From Trachythela sp. YZ-2020 (Eukaryota > Cnidaria > Anthozoa > Malacalcyonacea > Clavulariidae): a stretch of DNA of 64,000 nucleotides. Location of the stretch: positions 11,135,501 through 11,199,500 of the forward strand of contig JADLSH010000393.1 in the NCBI GenBank assembly GCA_016169945.1, in the 5' to 3' direction. The notes beneath the pieces were generated by a model. That model saw only the letters and a program-made list of their open reading frames with translations, did no database searches and was not told where the DNA came from. A program made the position numbers and the translations under genes. The first letter of the stretch is position 1. Every line of letters begins with the position of its first letter. This document shows positions 46,700 to 56,699 of this stretch, piece by piece.

Positions 46700-46895
46700 A
46701 GTCCATATTTCATGTTTTCCACCAGTTTATTACAATATTCTCTCCCTCAAATTGTTTCTTATCGCCACCGACTGACGTCCATTTACCAACAAGGCTTAAG
46801 GTATCAGCAACGAATGTCTGTAGTGTTGAATAATCACCAGCCCACGACATCTTGAGATATGACTTCATTACGGCTGTACTGTATAGTAGTTACTA

Positions 46896-47150
46896 GAGAT
46901 GACATGGTTAGGAAACTCGGCTTTCTCTTTTGTTCTATGTTTTTGTTTGCATTTGTGCACGGTCACGGTTAGTGAATATATTGTATTTTTATGAATCGAC
47001 CAATTGAAATGCTTGGGCTTAATCTCCAAACCGTGTTTCTGAAATATTAATGACAAAAAAATTTGTGCACGGTCAGGTACCGTTCAACATAAATCCCATT
47101 CAATTGTTAGCTGCTTTGTAATATGCCGAGTTTCCTAACCATGTCATCTC
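46896..47150. mobile_element. Small MITE (family N)
   Basis: GAGATGACATGGTTAGGAAA and CTCGGC are repeated inverted at the right end, 255 bp in all. The internal phrase TTTTGTTCTATGTTTTTGTT is shared with the element at 52504-52748. Confidence 0.7.
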
Positions 47151-47210
47151 GAGTATTAACTATGGTTTAAAAGTATATAATTTAGACTGATGTGGTCGCA
47201 GTTCCCTATA

Positions 47211-47783
47211 AAGCCGGTTTTCCATTAGGCGGAATTTTGCGCGCGGAGCGGAATTTTTGATATAATTTTTCCGGGCGGAAAAAAGCGAATGATTTCCACT
47301 GCAATAATATTTGCGAGCGGATCGCACTGCAATAATATATGCAAGAGTTGTTATTACTGCTCCATGAAGAAGATGAAATTTGAAACTGTAACGAACTAAA
47401 GGATGCTCAGCACTGCACGTCAGCAAATCAGAATATAAAGACAAACTGACGATAAATGTACTTTCAAAAGATACGAATTTGGTCGTTTCGTGGCCTTCAC
47501 ATTGAAAATCACAATTCTTTGCTGTTATACAAGTGCGATCGACTATGAGTATGTATACTTGCCACTTGGTAATATATACAACGCACTGTGATTGGTTGAT
47601 TTTGTCCATAGTACGCGCGGAAAATCGAAAAAGTTGAACTGCCTTCAACTTCTTGGCGGAGCGATCAGTGCACAGTCTTGCACAACAGCGGAAAAATTCC
47701 GCCAATATGTCTTGCTTCTACGCATGCGCGTAGCGGAAAATGTCGCTCCGCGCGCAAAATTCCGCCTAGTGGAAAACCGGCTT
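47211..47783. mobile_element. MITE with GC-rich inverted ends
   Basis: AAGCCGGTTTTCCA, AGGCGGAATTTTGCGCGCGG and AGCG open the element and recur inverted at 47740-47783. It is 573 bp with no frame that looks real. Target duplication not clear. Confidence 0.75.
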
Positions 47784-48221
47784 AACGGTTCGGTCTACCT
47801 TCTATGTTCCTGTTGTTCCAGTGCAGCGATTGCGCCATGTACACGTAAAATAGACAAAGCTATTGCCTGCCTATTGAAATTATTCTCATTTCGGATTCAA
47901 ATTTAAGAATTTTAATAAGATGGCTTAACCCATGCATTGGCTATTTATCAATTCAACAACGAAATTTGGTGGTTGAAACATTTTACGACACAGGAAGTTT
48001 GCAGACTGAACTGGCAATACTGAATGTTTCACAAATAGGCCAAATTCCCAAAGGTGGAAAAATGTGATTTCGACCACTCTTCTTTCATTGGATCGTATTG
48101 GGCCATTATTGATCGCAGTGATACAGGAAGATGTCATTTGACAGCTAAAAGCCTGATCTTTATTTGTGTGAAAAAGGTAAATCTATGAACTAAATATGCG
48201 CGCGATAGCATGCCAAAGTTG

Positions 48222-48438
48222 GATTAATAGTAGAAGGTGTTCGTAGATGGAATACTCGAACGAAAATTTGATATTTACCCATACGTAAATACGTAATACT
48301 GGCATCACTCCCATCATATATACCGAACTTGCGGTTAATGCTCAGCAACTGGACTCTGTAGCTCGTTGCATTTTTCGCAACTGCTCCTGGCTAGGTCTAA
48401 AAAATGTATATAAATTTTCGTTCGAGTATTCCATCTAC
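48222..48438. mobile_element. Nested insertion with a 12-base direct repeat
   Basis: AAAGTTGGATTA is present on both sides (about 48210-48221 and 48439-48450). Inside, GTAGATGGAATACTCGAACG (48246 on) is inverted at the right edge. Copy 1 of the host MITE has one AAAGTTGGATTA. The length of the duplication is unusual for a DNA element. Confidence 0.65.
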
Positions 48439-48703
48439 AAAGTTGGATTACCTGTTTTTTTATACACCCTGTATTTATATATGAGCGTGTTTTGGTTCAC
48501 GAAATGCCAAAGAGTGCTCGATATCATATAGATAGAGCAAACATATAGTTTTCGCTTTCCTCGAGGTATCCACTACAGCCTGTTTCATGCAATGTAGATC
48601 AAAACATGATCGAACTACTATAGTTTTGGTTGAAATGTGGGCGTGTGGGCGTTCAAAAAACACAACTATACAGCACATGATAATCGGACAATCTTAACCA
48701 TCT

Positions 48704-49085
48704 GACATGACCTTACATCACATGACAACCACCTGACAATCTTACATTATCTTCACCACCTGACAGACCTTGTAAGTACAATAGACCACCTGACATGACC
48801 TTACACCACACGACAACCACCTGACAATCTTACATTATCTTCACCACCTGACAGACCTTGTAAGTACAATAGACCATCTGACATGACCTTACACCACACG
48901 ACAACCACCTGACAATCTTACATTATCTTCACCACCTGGCAGACCTTGTAAGTACAATAGAACCATCTGACATGGCCTTACACCACACGACAACCACCTG
49001 ACAATCTTACATTATCTTCACCACCTGCCAGGCATTGTAAGTACAATAGAACCATCTAACATGACCTTGCACCACATGACAACCA
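48704..49085. repeat. Minisatellite, 88-89 bp unit, about 4.3 copies
   Basis: GACATGACCTTACACCACACG...CCTTGTAAGTACAATAGACC recurs at 48704, 48792, 48880, 48969 and about 49058. Units differ by only a few bases. It lies in intron 2. Confidence 0.9.
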
Positions 49086-49591
49086 CCAACATGACTCGCT
49101 CCTAATACTATAAGACGTTGCCAGAGGGGGTAATTAGAGCCCCGATGACCTCCAGGGGCGAATTGTCAAAACTCTTAACTGCTTTGAAACTACCCGTTAA
49201 CTTTAACGAGAAGTTAACTTTAAAATATTTGGCACTAACTATAATTAAATTTAAATACTCTTTAATTTTATACAACCGGCGCCTGAACTGTTCTTGTAAA
49301 AGGTTGAAGCCAGACAGAAAAATCTGGGCCTGGAGGGTTGGAGCTCTGTTGGAGCTGGTCGATCCAACAGAATTTTGGATCTCAGAACGTGAGAATTTCT
49401 GTTTTAGAGACCTTAAAAATTCAAAATTTTGTAGAGCTCCATGCCCCCGGAACCCCCATAGGATGTTCTGCATTTGACACTCGAGATCTGAACATCGTCT
49501 CCTCTTTCCCTAAAGTCGACAGCCTGGCAACGTGTAAATAGGTGTAAGACCCAAACTAATTAACTGAAGATTTAATATAATTTTATTTCAG
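49086..49591. other. End of intron 2
   Basis: It includes a GCATGCCCCCGGAACCCCC motif at about 49440, of a kind seen again at 54410 and 59635, probably a dispersed repeat tail. The frame through it has no known domain. The acceptor TTTCAG precedes exon 3. Confidence 0.5.
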
Positions 49592-49904
49592 ATGGAAACC
49601 TACTAGTATCGCCATCGAAACTTCATTCGTTGTTAAAGACACTGCTTTTTCATATTCATGTGGCTTTGATAATGTGAAAAGAATTCCCAGAAATGAATGG
49701 CTGCACCTTAATGTGCGTGTACATATACTGGAGAAGTTAGTTAGATGCGAAATTAAAACAGACAAGGGTGATACGTTTTATCGTCACACAGTCATAAAAA
49801 GCCAGGGTCCGTTTGATCCGTTTCCACATGATGGAAGGTTAAGGTTGGCACAGCAATATTTGTCTGGATCGGAACATCTTTCGGACATTAAAGATCGCTT
49901 TGTG
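49592..49904 (+). CDS. Exon 3: C-terminal half of the TSPN domain
   Basis: The acceptor TTTATTTCAG|A completes Lys113 in phase 2. The exon reads WKPTSIAIETSFVVKDTAFS, CGFDNVKRIPRNEWLHLNVR (the W-x-x-L-x-V core), LVRCEI, and ends LSDIKDRFV at GTG|GTAAGT in phase 0. The paired cysteines are typical of this domain. Confidence 0.85.
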
Positions 49905-51855
49905 GTAAGTCAACTATTAACTATTGTGAAAATTCTGAGTCGAAATTGCAGGTAACTTGCAGGCTCTGCTCCCTCGCTAGTTCCAGTTAGCCACCTTTCC
50001 CGGGATGGACTTGCTTCAATCTCGCACGAAGAGCCACAAGCGCAGAAGCCCTGGGTACGAGGTTGATCTCGCACGAATTCAATCTCGTCCCCCGAGCCTG
50101 CGATCCTTTGGCACGAATTTATAGTAAGACTGCACGATGAGACGACAAGTTTGTAAACAATAACCCATTGAACGTTTAATGATATATTATTATTTATTAA
50201 ATGGTGTTAAATGCGGCTCAGATTGCCGAACGATTAAACTCGCCTTTCTGCGATTTTTCAAAAGATGACCCTTCTAGATTGATTGTCATTCTACCATATC
50301 CTATAGTAGTTAAAATTTTAGGATGTATATCCAGCATGAACAACTCACGAGAACACTGGCATTCGTGACCGACATGAGAAATCCACAAATATATCATATA
50401 GCCGTCTTAGCTGAATCGAAATGAACTCAAATGTCACCTAAATAATGATATTTTTTACTGTAAATATATTTTCAAGTTATACCTAGCAACAGATAGAACG
50501 TAAGACTGCTCGAGTGGAGGTTTGTGGAAATTTTTTCTGGAAATTTAGACATCACATTCATTGTGCAGCATATAGCTGTCACTTCTTTTGTGACACATAG
50601 CAATTCAAATATTTCTGATGTAATATGATCTTATATTTCTATATATTATGTATTCACACATTCCAAAATGTTTGGCGGGTGTCCCTTTTTCAAGCACCGA
50701 CGTTTGATATTTATTTGACTGCACATCAACACAATTACTACAAGTCTATTTATAAATGCATGTAGGGCTATACAGAACAAACAAACAATGTGGAGGTCTC
50801 AAATTAATAGAATGTACATTGACGTGTTTTGCAAAATTTCACGTGTCTCTTCAGATGTGATGTCACATTCGTGTCGTGCAATATATAAACTTAAAGGGCA
50901 TTCCTCCCAGAGAACATTTTGAATTTTAAAAGTACGGAAATGTAATTTCCTGCAGCAATAAGCTTGAATTTGGGGTACTGAATCGAAATGGAGTATATTA
51001 TGACACGTTCTGAAAGTAGGGAAAAGTAAACACCATGCATGTGAGATGTACATAAAATGGGAGACGGCCATGAACAATTAGTTCTAATTTTACTCAGGTT
51101 TTCTCGCATCATGTATGCACAAAGTTCATGAATATTTTGACTCTTTTCTGTTTCATAACAAAATGCAGAACTATAAATAATTTAAATTTTGAGAAAATTC
51201 CTTTTACATGCGCAATAATATTTGCTCTTTAAACGATTGTTTTTATACCACTTATAAAACTTGTAAGTTTTATGGAGGATGTCAAAAACGTAAGCTTCAG
51301 CATCATTAAGACGCACTTAGAAATCATCTTTACGACAGAGTTGTGTTTGTCAGGGCAAAAGTCGGGTGGTTGCCTGGTTGGACCTCTTATATTTAAATAT
51401 ACAGTCTAACCCCTACTAGGCGGACACCTTCAGGAGAGTGGGAGGCGTTAAACCAAACGTGAATACAAACATCAGTACGACTTTCGTATTGAAAACATCG
51501 CTCATTAGATGTTGGATTGTTATGCTACTTTTTGTGAGCTGCAAATTTTCAGCAAAGACCGTTTCACAACTGGTGACAATTAGGGCCATTTACACGAGAT
51601 ACGACTAAAATAGCCCCAAGATTGAAAGCTACACCAAAATAAGTTGCGACTTGCGACATATTGCAAATTGACTGTTATACGAGTCTCCCTAATAGATCGC
51701 TTCCAACGGTAGTTCCAATGAATATTCGCAATTTGCCAAACCCGTCTATAAGATTTTGAAGCCAATATACCGTCTAGAACCTTCAAAAATATTGCCAAGT
51801 GAAAGGTTATGATTACTTATTCCCTGCTTATTCTACCTATTTAATACCAATTTAG
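49905..51855. other. Intron 3
   Basis: It is mostly unrecognised AT-rich sequence. CAATCTCGTCCCCCGAGCCT at about 50080 recurs at about 52088 in intron 4 (TGCGATCCTTTGG follows in both), so a dispersed repeat is present. Confidence 0.5.
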
Positions 51856-51910
51856 GGAAAATTACAAGATGTCATCATAAGTTTTGGAGATCCCAATTGC
51901 ACTATCACAA
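51856..51910 (+). CDS. Exon 4: closing strand of the TSPN domain
   Basis: The acceptor ACCAATTTAG is in phase 0. GKLQDVIISFGDPNCTIT gives the terminal G-x-x-Q-D-V strand of the fold, and the donor A|GTAAGT is in phase 1. The frame and content fit directly after exon 3. Confidence 0.82.
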
Positions 51911-52837
51911 GTAAGTATGTTTAGGACACATTGGTTACTAATACATATAACAAAGCAGAAAATTCAGTGTGCAAGTATATTTGCATATTTAATCCACCGT
52001 GATGAACGTAGAGGTGGCACGTTACATGTATAATCGTTCTTGCGTAAGCAACACGAAGGACTGCGTGTAGTTAGTGCAGAATTGCCACTCAATCTCGTAC
52101 CCCGAGCCTGCGATCCTTTGGTTGCCAGTATAAAACGCAAGAGGCGTTTTCAAGGTAGATTCCGGCCAGGGCGCTTATACACATGAGCTTATTTATATAT
52201 AAGCACCCTGATTCCTCCATCTCCCATACAATTTCCAACAAAGAGACAGGCAAAGAGTGAGAGAATTACGCGTTTACCTTTCCTTCATTTTCTCCAAAAA
52301 TATAAAAGATTTTGTCAATTTTCTTTTCTTTGATCGCTGAAATTTTCTTGATATGCCCACACTTGGAAGTGGGGAAACGCGGTGAGTTTTTTGACACATT
52401 TTTCGGAATAGTATAGATAAACAAAACACAAATCCAAACTCCAAAAATAGGTATCGAAGGACGAAGGTTGAACAGTTACGGTTAAGCATAGTCCATATGA
52501 CAAAGTGTCTGGAAACGCATCTAAAGCTTTTGTTCTATGTTTTTGTTCATGTTTGTACACCTTCAAGCTCAGTAAACACATTGTTCTCTCAGCATAATGA
52601 AGGAAGCAGCCAATAAAATCCCTGCAGCTGAATATTAACATTTGTAAAACAAAGAAAACGTGCACTCTCAGACTCAGTACACCCTGGCCTCAACATTAAC
52701 CCACGGACATGGCTATAAACTTTCAAGTTTGCCGCGTTTCCAGACACTGTATTATATAGGGACTATGTTTTAAGGTTCTGTAACATTTTGGCCTGGTATA
52801 GGCTTCTCATTGTTTACATTATATCTGCAGGGCGCAG
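51911..52837. other. Intron 4
   Basis: It holds a dispersed repeat (about 52080-52127), the left arm of an inverted pair (52229-52340) and a small MITE (52504-52748). Two candidate acceptors end it: ATCTGCAG at 52830 and GGCGCAG at 52837. Only the second keeps the frame. Confidence 0.6.
52504..52748. mobile_element. Small MITE (family N relative)
   Basis: AGTGTCTGGAAACGC is inverted at the right end. The internal phrase TTTTGTTCTATGTTTTTGTT is shared with 46896-47150, so the two belong to related families with different ends. Confidence 0.65.
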
Positions 52838-52912
52838 TAAAACAGTATACTGATTATACAGTATATTTCTTCGCCCGGACTATCAAAGATTGCAAAGTCA
52901 AAGAGGCAGACA
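52838..52912 (+). CDS. Exon 5: linker
   Basis: With the acceptor at 52837 the frame continues in phase 1: I, then KQYTDYTVYFFARTIKDCKV and KEAD, ending A|GTAAGT in phase 1. The other acceptor (52830) would hit a stop in this phase. One cysteine. No domain recognised. The splice choice is the weakest point of the gene model. Confidence 0.65.
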
Positions 52913-53092
52913 GTAAGTTTTCTATATAATCCCGCACGCATATAATAAAATCGGACTAAATATTTTTGTGGTTATAATGCAAGGAAATAAAATGAAGGGA
53001 TCTCACTAAACATTCAGTTATAATCTGAAATTTTGTCTTTAAACTCGTTCGGTAAAATATAACTTTCACACACTTTGATAAAAACACATGTA

Positions 53093-53320
53093 CAGTATAC
53101 AGTATACAGTATACAGTATACAGTATACAGTATACAGTATACAGTATACAGTATACAGTATACAGTATACAGTATACAGTATACGCAGTATACAGTATAC
53201 AGTATGCAGTATGCAGTATGAAGTATACAGTATACAGTATACAGTATGAAGTATACAGTATGAAGTATGCAGTATACAATATGCAGTATGCAGTATGCAG
53301 TTCGCAGTATGCAGTATACA
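53093..53320. repeat. (AGTATAC)n microsatellite
   Basis: The seven-base unit AGTATAC is repeated about 30 times, pure at the left and degenerate (AGTATGC, AAGTATG) at the right. Apparent proteins of YCILYT type on the minus strand are translations of the repeat. Intron 5. Confidence 0.95.
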
Positions 53321-54083
53321 AGGAGGTTTCAAAAAGTTTTTTAAAAATATTTTTAATAATATTTTTTAAAGCGATTTTAAAATATATATGAAACATTTTA
53401 CCAAGTCCAAGACCTCCAGGTTCACTTCTAGTAACTGATATTAGGAGTTTCTCGCCAACATAAACTTGGTTACATCACAGGTTACATATCTTCATATATG
53501 AGCAAATATAACGGCAAATACTATTTATAAAAGCCCAATGGGCGATGGCGAGGCACTTTTAAAACTGATGTGTCAAAAGAGCCACCGCTTTTCTGCACTT
53601 CGACTTGTTCGAGGCGTTTGATTCCATCGAAAGTTTGTGGACTTATTACGTAAATCTCAGCGATCAAGGAATGAAAATAGAATTGATGAAATTTTTTATT
53701 ATATATTTTTGGAGAAAATAAATTAAACGTCAACGCGTAATTCTCTCGCTTTTTGTTGGAAATTGTTTTTGCACCCCCGCCAATATGGCGGAATCTTCAT
53801 ATATAAAAACGTCTTATAATAATTTAAAATAGTATAATTTTCAACGACGACTAACTCTTGTTTGAAATGGATTGTCTATACGGGTTTTGTTTCATAGAGC
53901 TAGGGTTTCGTGTGCTGTGCGATCATTTGTCTATTGAACAAGTTATTTCGGTTATTTACATGACATATCAAACTTTTCCAAAATATTATTAATATTTATA
54001 CTCTGAATCTTGCAATATTGACTGCAATATCTTCTATTTAATATAGACACAGGACTCAGCTAATCATATACTTTTATCTCTAG
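53321..54083. other. Rest of intron 5
   Basis: Apart from the inverted arm ending at 53765, no element or gene is recognised. A pyrimidine-rich acceptor ACTTTTATCTCTAG closes it. Confidence 0.4.
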
Positions 54084-54142
54084 TTAATGATAACTATGTA
54101 CCTCCAACTATTACACCAAAAGTTTGCCCAACAAAAAACGAA
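54084..54142 (+). CDS. Exon 6: Pro/Thr-rich linker
   Basis: Phase 1 entry gives INDNYVPPTITPKVCPTKNE and a clean donor GAA|GTAAGT in phase 0. The cysteine near the end probably opens the first VWC-like module. Confidence 0.75.
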
Positions 54143-54886
54143 GTAAGTAAAGACCCATGAGGGTTCTCCTTATCAGGCGGTAACCGGTGAAATTTACCGT
54201 TTCCACGACTACTGATTAATGTCTGGAAAATCCTAGAGTTTGTGTAAAGGCATTTTGTTGTATAAAACACAGTTTTGTGTAAAACAGTGGTGTGTTTTAT
54301 AATTATGACGTTTTATTGTTATAATTTTAGAATTCTATAAAAGCTTAAATCTTCCCTCAAAATGCTGGAAATGGCACATCAGAAACTTCAGATTTCAAAA
54401 TCTCCGGGAAATCATGCCCCGAACCCCCCTAGGCTAGAGGTTTGTCGCGCCGGGACACTTACCTGTTCAGAAACCTCTTTTACCTGCCCCGCTCACAACT
54501 CTGGAGAACCCTGAAGACTAAAGAGAATTTTCTTTGACATAAATTTTATTTATATTGAATATCTTGTATATATAGAAAAAAAAACACTAACGGACCAAAT
54601 ACTGATCGGAATTGAATCTGCGGCCCTGCGAATCGCAGGGGGACTTAGAGTTTCATTTCCCGCAGCCGTTCCCGTTCAGGTCTAAAATATTGTATATAAT
54701 ATTTCACTCGAAATATCCATCCACCTAAACCTTCTACGTCAATTTCAATCGAGTGAGATGCAGAAAAAAACATCTTGTAATTTACCAAATACTGATCCTT
54801 AAGGTCTCTACTTCTATATCAATAATGGCATATATGACGTATACCTCAGTATATTTTAACAAAGTAATATTTTCATTGTTTCTAAG
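54143..54886. other. Intron 6
   Basis: It contains a CATGCCCCGAACCCCCCTAGG motif (about 54413-54432), like those at 49440 and 59635. Nothing else is recognised. Confidence 0.4.
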
Positions 54887-54985
54887 ACTAAGGTTAAAGA
54901 TGACACATGTCTTGATGCAGAAAATAAGAAACGTAATGATGGTGAAAAATGGAAGGAAGGAGAATGGGTTGACTGTAAATGTAAT
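54887..54985 (+). CDS. Exon 7: first VWC-like half-module
   Basis: TKVKDDTCLDAENKKRNDGE then KWKEGEWVDCKCN, with the pattern C ... G-E-x-W ... C-x-C-N. Phase 0 at both ends, donor AAT|GTAAGT. An alternative acceptor six bases later (54892) would drop two residues. Confidence 0.82.
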
Positions 54986-55249
54986 GTAAGTCTATAATTA
55001 CTGCGATATTTTTACGCATCGCGCGTTCAACATTCAGAATCCAGGACCAGGATGAGTTGTAGGTATATATGTATGTCTAAAGTGGATGGCTAAAAGTACC
55101 GGTGTTTGATTCAGAAGAGGCCGATGGAAACCACCTCAAAAACTACAAAGACTGTATTAAAAATCGCACATCAAAATCTAAGTTTGCCATTATATCCTGA
55201 ATTATATACTGAATCAAACTGTAATTATTTTCAATGTAATGTTATATAG

Positions 55250-55363
55250 AATGGAAAAACATATTGTGTAAAATCAGGTAAACGCTGTCTTCAAGGAGGA
55301 AAACAGTACCCTGAAGGCGCTACCTGGGATGATTTTTCAAACTGTGACAAATGCATATGTGAA
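55250..55363 (+). CDS. Exon 8: second VWC-like half-module
   Basis: It starts NGKTYCVKSGKRC, completing the module begun in exon 7, then opens the next with CLQGGKQYPEGATWDDFSNC and DKCICE. Phase 0 at both ends. The exon border falls again after C-x-C-x, exactly as in exon 7. Confidence 0.85.
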
Positions 55364-55611
55364 GTAAGTAGATGAGATACTTGTGTGATGAAAATCCTAA
55401 TATAACCTCCTCAGCTTCTTATGCAAATCGACCATTTCAGATCATGTGTTGTAACACTTCTATTTTTCAATATGAATAAAAATGCATATAGGATAAAGAG
55501 TAATAAAAGATGTGTGAAAATCACAATCATAATCTGAAATGGGAAACTTGCTAAGAAAACTGAGGAGTAAAACTTGACTTTCTTGACTTATTTCAAGTAT
55601 TTTGTTCACAG

Positions 55612-55812
55612 AATGGTGTCACAAATTGTAAGAGTACAGAAAGAGAAGTAAAAAATTCCGGTTGTAATTGGACTTGTAAGGAGAATCAATCTAGTAAATG
55701 TCCCCATCCTCAGAAGAAAGGATGTTTTTGCCCTGGTAACAAGGTTCTGCGCAATGGAAAATGTGTTGACCGAGTTGCCTGTCCATGTGTGCGTAATGAA
55801 AAGGAATATCGT
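55612..55812 (+). CDS. Exon 9: TIL (trypsin-inhibitor-like) module
   Basis: NGVTNCKS closes the previous VWC-like module. Then SGCNWTCKENQSSKCPHPQ, GCFCPGNKVLRNGKCVDR and VACPCV give the TIL spacing of about ten cysteines with the G-C-x-C-P and G-x-C-V motifs. It ends RNEKEYR at CGT|GTAAGT in phase 0. Confidence 0.88.
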
Positions 55813-56522
55813 GTAAGTTTGCTTTCAACACCGACATTTTAGATATTATGTTGTTCAAACTTGGCTGCTGTGAGATATTGTAATATTTCACGCTGCATTG
55901 AGAATCATGGGATTAGGTGAAATACCGTAAAAATCTCCCTCAGGCCTATAGATGTATATATATTACCTTTGTATTGGGGCTTAACAGGTATATCTATATA
56001 TATATATATATATGTTTTGTGAAAGTTCTTCGGATTGATAATGAATTTTTATTAAGATGGGTGGGTAAATTTTAAATTAATATGATAAATTAATATATCA
56101 TAAATTTCCATATCAACGGACCTTCGACCACCAATGAAATGAGATCATCACCAACCAAGCTAGAAACGCAAAGAACAGCGCGAAATTTTTAATTAACGTT
56201 CTGATGAATACGTGAAGCACCAAGTTGAAAGCTTAATAAAAAAAGCTCATTATCAATCCGGAGAACTTTCACAAAACCGATAATACGCCTGGATTACAAA
56301 TCTTTAATCATCCAGCTTGGTACTTGGCACTATATAGAATGATGGAACGTAAAATGCGCAACTATACGTAATATGTGGAAGAAAACTCGTGGGGCGAGCA
56401 CTTTTTAATGAAAAATTTTTTAGCATGACTTCTGAATGATGTATTAAAGGATCTGCATGATTGATTATAAGCAGGGACTATATCTTAATTTGGATTGTTT
56501 TGTTTCTTCATTTTTTCTGTAG
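55813..56522. other. Intron 9
   Basis: It contains a TA run (55994-56012) and the MITE at 56014-56277. It ends in TTTTTTCTGTAG. Confidence 0.5.
56014..56277. mobile_element. MITE in intron 9
   Basis: GTTTTGTGAAAGTTCTTCGG and ATTGATAATGA open it and recur inverted at 56247-56277. It is 264 bp with no frame. It sits beside a TA run, so a TA duplication cannot be separated from the run. Confidence 0.7.
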
Positions 56523-56603
56523 GCTGGAATATACAGGTTAGGTTGTTCATATTGCATCTGCGGCGGTGGAAAATTCAAATGCTACGACAATGTATATTGT
56601 TAG
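56523..56603 (+). CDS. Exon 10: last VWC-like piece and stop
   Basis: AGIYRLGCSYCICGGGKFKC then YDNVYC and TAG. C-x2-C-x-C and a final C complete a module begun by CPCV in exon 9. Phase 0 entry. The protein ends on a cysteine directly before the stop. Confidence 0.85.
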   Translation, partial: AGIYRLGCSYCICGGGKFKCYDNVYC

Positions 56604-56687
56604 CGGACGCCGAATTAATGAATCACAAGTAAGATGATGCGCTGACAAACTGATTTAATTATCCTTATAATTGTATGCATGCTTTAA

Positions 56688-56693
56688 AATAAA
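56688..56693 (+). promoter_or_regulatory. Polyadenylation signal of the secreted-protein gene
   Basis: AATAAA lies 85 bases after the stop codon, the first such signal downstream, giving a 3' UTR of roughly 100-110 bases. Confidence 0.6.
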
Positions 56694-56699
56694 TTACCT

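Larger units (their letters stand above)
43270..47854 (-). mobile_element. LINE-containing insertion inside family M copy 2
   Basis: CAAAGCTAT is present just before (43261-43269) and just after (47855-47863) this 4.6-kb block, and once in copy 1 of the MITE, so it is a 9-base target duplication. The block contains a decayed CR1-like LINE on the minus strand and three small MITEs towards its right side. Confidence 0.75.
43046..48471. mobile_element. Tc1/mariner-like MITE, family M copy 2, split by insertions
   Basis: It begins CAGGGTGTATCAAAAAAGG after TA (43044-43045) and ends with its inverse before TA (48472-48473). The parts 43046-43269 and 47855-48471 together match copy 1 (20484-21116) in opposite orientation. 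Two later insertions sit inside (43270-47854 and about 48222-48438). The left edge lies only 17 bases beyond the exon 2 splice donor. Confidence 0.85.
52229..53765. repeat. Inverted arms bracketing exon 5
   Basis: The sequence 52229-52340 (CAATTTCCAACAAAGAGACA ... GAATTACGCGTT ... TTCTCCAAAAATATA ... GATCGCTGA) is repeated inverted at about 53652-53765 with scattered differences. Exon 5 and a microsatellite lie between. Either two independent solo copies in opposite orientation or the ends of one element that now contains an exon. Confidence 0.65.
26179..56603 (+). other. Gene: secreted TSPN-VWC-TIL protein, 444 residues, 10 exons
   Basis: Ten exons join in compatible phases to one frame of 444 codons plus stop. 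Order: signal peptide (1-16), thrombospondin N-terminal/laminin-G-like domain (about 20-235), a linker (236-280), two VWC-like cysteine modules (about 285-360), a TIL module (about 357-412) and a last half VWC-like module ending at the stop. The N-terminal domain resembles that of NELL proteins (a G-x-H-x-x-S-K-A-x-x-F box, W-x-x-L-x-V before a cysteine, and a closing G-K-L-Q-D-V), but EGF modules are absent. VWC proteins of this kind bind extracellular ligands such as BMPs; the partner here is unknown. Introns 1 (16.5 kb) and 2 (6.6 kb) are filled with transposons. Exons could be missing where a splice choice had to be guessed (exon 5). Confidence 0.82.

Noticed and set aside
47160..47705. 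181-codon minus-strand frame
   Set aside because: It overlaps a MITE (47211-47783), and its composition follows the element's inverted ends.
48704..49085. Array of direct repeats considered as a CRISPR
   Set aside because: Units are contiguous 88-bp minisatellite copies without unique spacers, in an animal intron.
49118..49477. 119-codon plus-strand frame just before exon 3, with an open antisense frame as well
   Set aside because: Both strands are open across a dispersed-repeat region. It has no domain and is not in phase with the gene.
52831..52837. Exon 5 beginning at the stronger acceptor ATCTGCAG (52830)
   Set aside because: In the phase set by exon 4 this start meets a stop after a few codons. 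The GGCGCAG acceptor keeps the frame, though an undetected extra exon cannot be excluded.
53066..53396. Minus-strand frames rich in Cys, Tyr and Leu
   Set aside because: They are direct translations of the AGTATAC microsatellite.
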